A DNA stretch of 64,000 nt, taken from Aphrocallistes beatrix. Taxonomy: Eukaryota > Porifera > Hexactinellida > Sceptrulophora > Aphrocallistidae. The position numbers and the translations under genes were made by a program. This document shows positions 12,801 through 19,900 of the stretch, piece by piece. The notes beneath the pieces were generated by a model. That model worked only from the letters and a program-made list of their open reading frames with translations. It had not been told where the DNA came from and did not search any database. Location of the stretch: the NCBI GenBank assembly GCA_963281255.1, contig OY725494.1, positions 4,663,934 through 4,727,933 on the forward strand, written 5' to 3'. Within the stretch, counting starts at the first letter, position 1, and every line of letters starts with the position of its first letter.

Positions 12801-15800
12801 ATTCTACATCTCCCGACGATCTTTCACATACACTCATATGCTCAGTTACATCTTCGAGACTTCCTGTCCAATTACATCCCTCTTCTGATAAGGGACATCT
12901 GCAATTCTGTGGATTTAACTTCCTAGCCATTTCGATCTAAGATTTGAAGTAAGTAGTATAGTTTGATCATGGAGTATACTTATAGAAATGTAAGTCCTGT
13001 GTGAATACATTCGAGTATCAGTTACATAGCATGATGTAAATAACATAGCTATGTAATACGTATTATATTATATCAAACTATGTGTAGAAGGACGAGTTGA
13101 TTGTTGTAGTATAGCAGAACTATAAATACTTTTACCTTCAATGATGATTCTGCTATCCAAACGGATTCTATCCTATTCTCCTATTTGAAAATCTCATTCA
13201 TTCTCAACTATGACAGTTAAAGGCAAAGTAGCAGTTATTAGCTAGTCGGGAATTGATAGTTTAATTAAATTTCTGTGGGAGATAATTCTGTTTTACTGGT
13301 AGAACAAGCGCGCTTCGCTTGCTTGCGCTGCGCAGCTGGCGACACAAAGTGTTCGCAGAGGCGTTCTTTGAGCGCCTAGGCTCACATTGAATAATTACTT
13401 AGGGCATTCAAAAAGTTCTCATCCCATATTTGTCCATTGTATTCCTTAGGGGATCAACTTCCAATTTCTACATTGGTTTATTTTAAGAGGATAATTATTG
13501 TGGTTCCTATTTTAGATTTTTGGCATCAGTTTAGGGTAGCGTCGAAAAGTTGGAATCTTCCCATTGAAAATGGCTAAAAACTAAATTTGGAAGAATAAAA
13601 GTTGTGAAAATCCGAGTTCTACTGTATTTATTTCAGTATTACGTACATATCACTCGACTCTTTCCAGTTTTGATAATTTGGCCTTATTCCAGTCTTGAAT
13701 TCGGTTTTATTCAGTCAACACATCTAGATTAGTATGTAGAACTCCATTTTAGACTCATTATTATTTTCCTGTGTGCCAAATTTCACATTCCTAGCACCTC
13801 CCAGCTCTTCAATCAACTTGCACAAACAAACAAACAAAAAACATTGTTTTAATATATAAAACTGTTGGCCGTACTATTCTTGGTAATTAAGAATAACACT
13901 AAAGTATGGGGAAAGGCCGACTGGACATTAAATGTCACTCTGCGCCCTCATGTTTCTACTTTCGTATGAAAATTGTATTCAGCAATTAGTTAGCTAATAT
14001 TATGCATCAATGCTGACAAACCTACTAAACTATCTAATACACTGAACACACAATTAGTTCACAACTGTACTCCTGTACAATAGGATTAGTAGTCGGCATT
14101 CTGATCCATATGAACTAAATTTCACATGTCGATAAAACGCTTCGTAAAGCCAAAAAAATAGGTAAATATGTCCTCAACCTTGAAATATCTAGATTCATTA
14201 TGTTCATACATTTCTCTAAATGTCATTTCCATCTTCTTTTCAAAAGCAAATATTTTTTCGTCGAAATGGTCACGCAAGTTTAACACGCTACTTTCAATTT
14301 CCCTTTCGAGGGTGATTAGTGTATCATGGATAGTTTGTAATTTCCTTTCAATTTTCCCTTCGAGTTTTAAGAGTGCAATGTCTTTCCTCTGGGATTGAAT
14401 TTTAATTTCATTTTTGAGGTCTTTCAGCAGATTGTCTTTACTCTGGGATTCAATTTTAACCTCATTTTTGAGGTCTTTCAGCAGATTGTCTTTACTCTGG
14501 GATTCAATTTTAATCTCATTTTTGAGGTCTTTCAGCAGATTGTCTTTATTCTGGGATTCAATTTCAATTTTATTTTTGAGGTCTTTCAGCAGATTGTCTT
14601 TATTCTGGGATTCAATTTCAATTTTATTTTTGAGGTCTTTCAGCAGATTGTCTTTATTCTGGGATTCAATTTCAATTTTATTTTTGAGGTTCTTCAGTGT
14701 ATTTTCCATTCCCTGCAATTATTTCTCAATATTATTTTTTAAACTCTTCAGCTCGCCTTTCAAAATTTTGTTGTCATTTTGTGTTTGATAATGAACAAAC
14801 ACTGAAACTCCCAACACAATCACAGCTAATAGAATCCACACACTTTCTAGTCCACACATCTTCTTCACACTTCTTCTCTGTTCATTGCACATTATTCCCT
14901 CAGCCTAAAACTAGAATACTTTAGAGAAGTCAATATACAGTCGACTCTCGTTAATACGAACACGGATAAGGAGTACAATCGGATAAGAAGTACAAGTTTT
15001 GATTCCCCAACCTAATCTATGGCAAAATATATACAAACGAACTCCGGTTAACACGAACACGGATAAGACGAAATATCGGATAATAAGTACGATTTGTGGG
15101 TCCCCTTCAGTGCGTTTTCAATACTAAATACATCAGTTAATACGAACACGGATAATACGAACAGGTGTGTGCCTACGAGCATTTTGAATATGGTACGTAG
15201 TATGTACGTAGATAGATACTAGACAGATATTTCTCAATGAAAATACAGTCGAATCTCGTTAATACAACATGGATAATGAGTTCTCTATTTGACAAGTACA
15301 ATTTCATGCTCTCACGTAGTTATCACTATGTATATTAAGTATTTTGGACAAATGTGGCTATGTACGTACTTCGGTTAATACGTATTCCGGATAAGGAGTA
15401 CAAATCTCCACGGTCCCTTGGTGTACGTGTTAACGAGAGTCGACTGTATATGTTAGTTGATGCGTAGAATTCGATGGAGGGATCAGTTTTAATCTAAATT
15501 TGCTCAGAACTGAAATATACTTGTATCAAAGGGAAAACCAAAATCACGTTCAAAGGGACTACCTTAAACCGATGCGCACAAAAATCTAATGTAGGAACCA
15601 CAATAATTGTCCATCAATAGGCAAAATACAAATTTCAATTATGAGTAATTAGAATGTGTAGTTTACGGATTTGAAATAAAAAATTATTCCTTACAGTTTG
15701 AGTACATATTCCTTTATGAATAGACCCACTTTAATTCTATTTGCATGGCGGTTTCTGTGGTGGTTGAATACTTTTGTCCGGGTACTGTCTATATGTACAC

Positions 15801-16942
15801 CAACCGGACAAAAGTATTTCAACAATTGATTCTTTCCCATACAAATAATACTAAAATGGGTCTATTCATGAAGAGGTTACTTCTAAACGGTATGGGATAC
15901 AGTTAATCGGGTTCCAGATTCGAATAATACGCATTGGAATTAGTCACAGGTTAATTTTTCTAATTAATCAGTCATTCCTAACTTTTTGTAATTATCAATC
16001 AGTGCCACTTTATGCCACATACACCCATTTTGACCACTATCCATGATGGCAATGAATTACCTATGGTGACTCAGGCTGATAAGATTGTTCATTGAGTTGA
16101 GTAATTTATTAAATATGTTCAACTATGACTAATTCGAATGTGTAGATTTCGAATCTGAAATCAGGTTTTAGTATCTCTTAGAATTTGAACGTATTGCCCT
16201 TCATGAAAAAATCCGGTTTACTATTATTTGTATGGGAAAGAATCAAGTGTTGAAATACTTTTGTCCGGTTGGTGTACTATATACACACACATATACACAT
16301 TAATCGAGTTTTAATAGTAATAATATATATATAATGTAACGAATTGATTGGAGAAACGGTAGGCGATTTTGGGCATGTGCGAGTATTTTGGCAATGGTTC
16401 CACTAAGTTCTGAGCTCAGACGAAAATGTCAACTCATCATGGAATTATGACGTCATTGTCACCTTTGTATAATTACAAATTTCAGTTTTTCGACTATAAC
16501 TCAGCCATTTTAGGTGATAGAAGGCTGAAATTTTAATAGAATGTGTATATTAATATACCTCACATATGATGCAACTATCATCAAAAAATGACTCATTACT
16601 CTGTTATGACGTCATCATTACGTATCAAATTTTTTAAAATGGACAAATTTGGTGATTTTTCGAGCGATATCGAATATAACAGTAAGATAGACGTCTTTAG
16701 AGATGTTATCTCCCATATAACTAAATAATGGTGACTACAGGCGCCCAAAGGGCGCCTCCGGCGGGCATAGTGTCTGCCAGCCGCACAGCGCAAGCAAGTG
16801 AAGCGTGCTTGTATATATATATAATATTATTCGCTTACATATGATACTGTATCAAAAAATAATGACTCATCACTGTTATGACGCCATCCTTACGCATCAA
16901 AATTTGATAAATTTCCTGCAAAGCGGAAGCAAGCGAAGCGCT

Positions 16943-16987
<45 letters not shown>

Positions 16988-19900
16988 GTGCCTCCGTGCG
17001 CCAGAGTTGCACGCGGGCCGATATAATAGGTTGCGAGCTCTGCAGGCCGGAAATCTGGGCAGAACTCCCCGCGATCACAACCGAGACGACGAATTGTCAC
17101 AAGGTACCAATCAAGGAATACTTACGTAAATGGAACTTTATTAGTTTCCACTTATTTGTGTTTGCAGAAACTCACTCCCATAAAAGGATTCCCTAAGTGT
17201 CTCTCTATAGTTAGTAACTTACAAAGCGGGCCAAAAATATTTATGCGGGCTTCTTGCGGGCCGCGGGCAGGGTTAATTTAAAATTGCGGGCCGTGGTTAC
17301 AAATTTCGGCCCGCGTGCAACTCTGGCGTACCCAATTATTTCAACTTTCGTACAAAATAGTACAGTATCTAATAATTGGTTAGCTAATATTATGCATCAA
17401 TGCTGAGCAAACCTACTAAACTATCTAATACACTGAATACACAATGTCACACACACAATTAGTTCATAACTGTACTCGTGCACAATAGGATTAGTAGTTG
17501 GCATTCTGATCCATATCAACTAAATTTCTTGATGTGCCGATAAAACGCTTCGTAGAGCTAAAAACATAGTTAAGTATGTCCATTATAATGCCTTGGGAAT
17601 ATCTAGATTCATTGTGTTCATACATTCTTCTAAATGCCATTTCCATCTTCTTTTCAAAAACAAATATTTTATCGTCAATACGGTCATCCAGTGTATTTTC
17701 CATGCCCAGTAGTTTGTTCTCAATATTATTTTTAAAACTATTCAGTTCGTCTTCAAATTGTTTCTTCAATATCTCGATTTTGTTGTCATTTTGTGTTTGA
17801 TACTGAACAAACACTGAAACTCCCAACACAATCACAGCTGATAGAATCCACACCTTTTCTAACCCATACTTCTTCTTCACACTTCTTCTCTGTTCATTGC
17901 TCCCAATCACTTTCTTCAGCAACAGCTGCTGGTGGAGAATTTGACACTCTTTCATATGTTCATCTATTTCTCTCTTCACTAGCAGGCCTACCTCACACCC
18001 TATTACCTTATATGGGCATTCTACATCTATCAACGATCTTGTACACACGCTCATATGCTCAGTTACATCTTCGAGTCTTCCTGCCCAATCACATCCCTAT
18101 TCTGATAAGGGACATCTGCATTTCTGTGTAATGGAACGTGGAATTAAATTCCTTGGTGGAATGGGAGGTGGAACTAAATTCCTAGCCATTTCTATCAAGG
18201 ATTTTGTGTCAAGTAAGTAGTTTGATCATGGAGTGATACTTATAGAACTCTAGTCCATGTGAATACATTGACAGTATTAGTTACATTGCATAATGTAAAG
18301 CAACCTACGTATATTAAACTATGTGTAGAGGGACGATAATTATTGGTTGAAGTACAGCAGAACTATAAATAGTTGTACCTTCAATGAATATTCTGTATCT
18401 AAACGGATTCTATCCTATTCTCCTATTTTACAAACTCATTCACTCTCAACTATGGCAGCTAAAGGCAAAGTTGCAGGTATTAGCCAGTTAGGAATTGATA
18501 GTTACTTTAATCTCTGTGGAAGATAATTCTGTTTTACTGGTAGAATGTAAGATATCGAGGATAACTCGCCTAATTTAAACGCGCTCGCTTGCTTGCGCTG
18601 CGCGGCTGGCGGACACTTTGTGTCCCCTAGAGGCGCCTCGACCCACATTGATTAATTATAAGGTAATTAACATCTCTAAATACATCTGTCTTACTGTTAT
18701 AATCAATAGCACTCGAAAAATCACAGAATAAGTAAATTTTTAATTTTTGATGCGTAATGATGACGTCATAACAGAGTAATGAGAAGTTTTATCATATTTA
18801 TGATATATTAATATACACATTCTATTAAAATTTCAGCCTTTTATATATATATTCAGTGTTGGCTGTGTTGATTTTGTTTATTCGACAGGAACCACTTTGA
18901 CAGCGGATGACTACCTCAAGAATGAGGGTTGGGTGCAACGAACAGAAGCCGCCTTTACCCAACTTGATCGAGACAAAGATGGAGTTATCTCTATTACCGA
19001 CGTTGTCATAGAATCGAAAAAATTTGCACATTTAAATCCAGATCCGGAAGTTATTGAGAGATATAGAATTGCACAGTGCGAGTTTGCAGCAGAAATGGGT
19101 ATAAAACCAGGGATTTCCGTGACTAAGGAAGAATATGTGAAAAACCTAGCAGCGATTGCCCCTCGAGAAGTTGCGAAAGTGAGGAGCGGAGAGGGATCTA
19201 TGATGCACAAGGGGAACAACAAACTGTTCGATGTTATCGATAAAAATCACGACGGAACTGTCTCAAAGGAAGAATACCGTGCATTCGCAGAAGCAACTGG
19301 CGTCTGGGAGCCAAGCTTTGTTGATAGTATATTCGATCTAATAGATACGAATAAAAATGGGAAATTGGAAAGGAAGGAACTGAGTGATTACGTGTACAAG
19401 CTAACCTTTACTCTTGACAGTGTGGCAGGAATGGACCAAGTAATGGAACTAATAAAACCTGCGGAAAAGTGAAACCTATATTGTTATTAGTGTGTTTAGT
19501 GCTAGGTTAGAAAGAATATTTTCTTATTAGAATTGTCGTGAGTTAATATAGGATTTATTCTGTTTGATAGTTGCAGATAGGAGTGAATAGGCCGTATATG
19601 TAATAAAATATACAACTAAATTATACATTTGTTTTCTTGATTTCCATTGGTTAAATTAATAAAACTGTAAGAGGTGTGAATTTATTTTTGGGCGATAATG
19701 TACAGGTATCATTATTTTGTAAACTTTTTCATTTCAACCAATCAGATTTCAAGTTGAAGAGTGATTACAACTTACTTAAATACATTGAGTTAGATATAAT
19801 CCATATTAACCAATCCATTCAACCTCAGCTGTAAATTAAAACCCTGAAGTTTCACTGGTCAGCACACTTCGCCACATTTTGTCACATTATGTAGCAAGGT

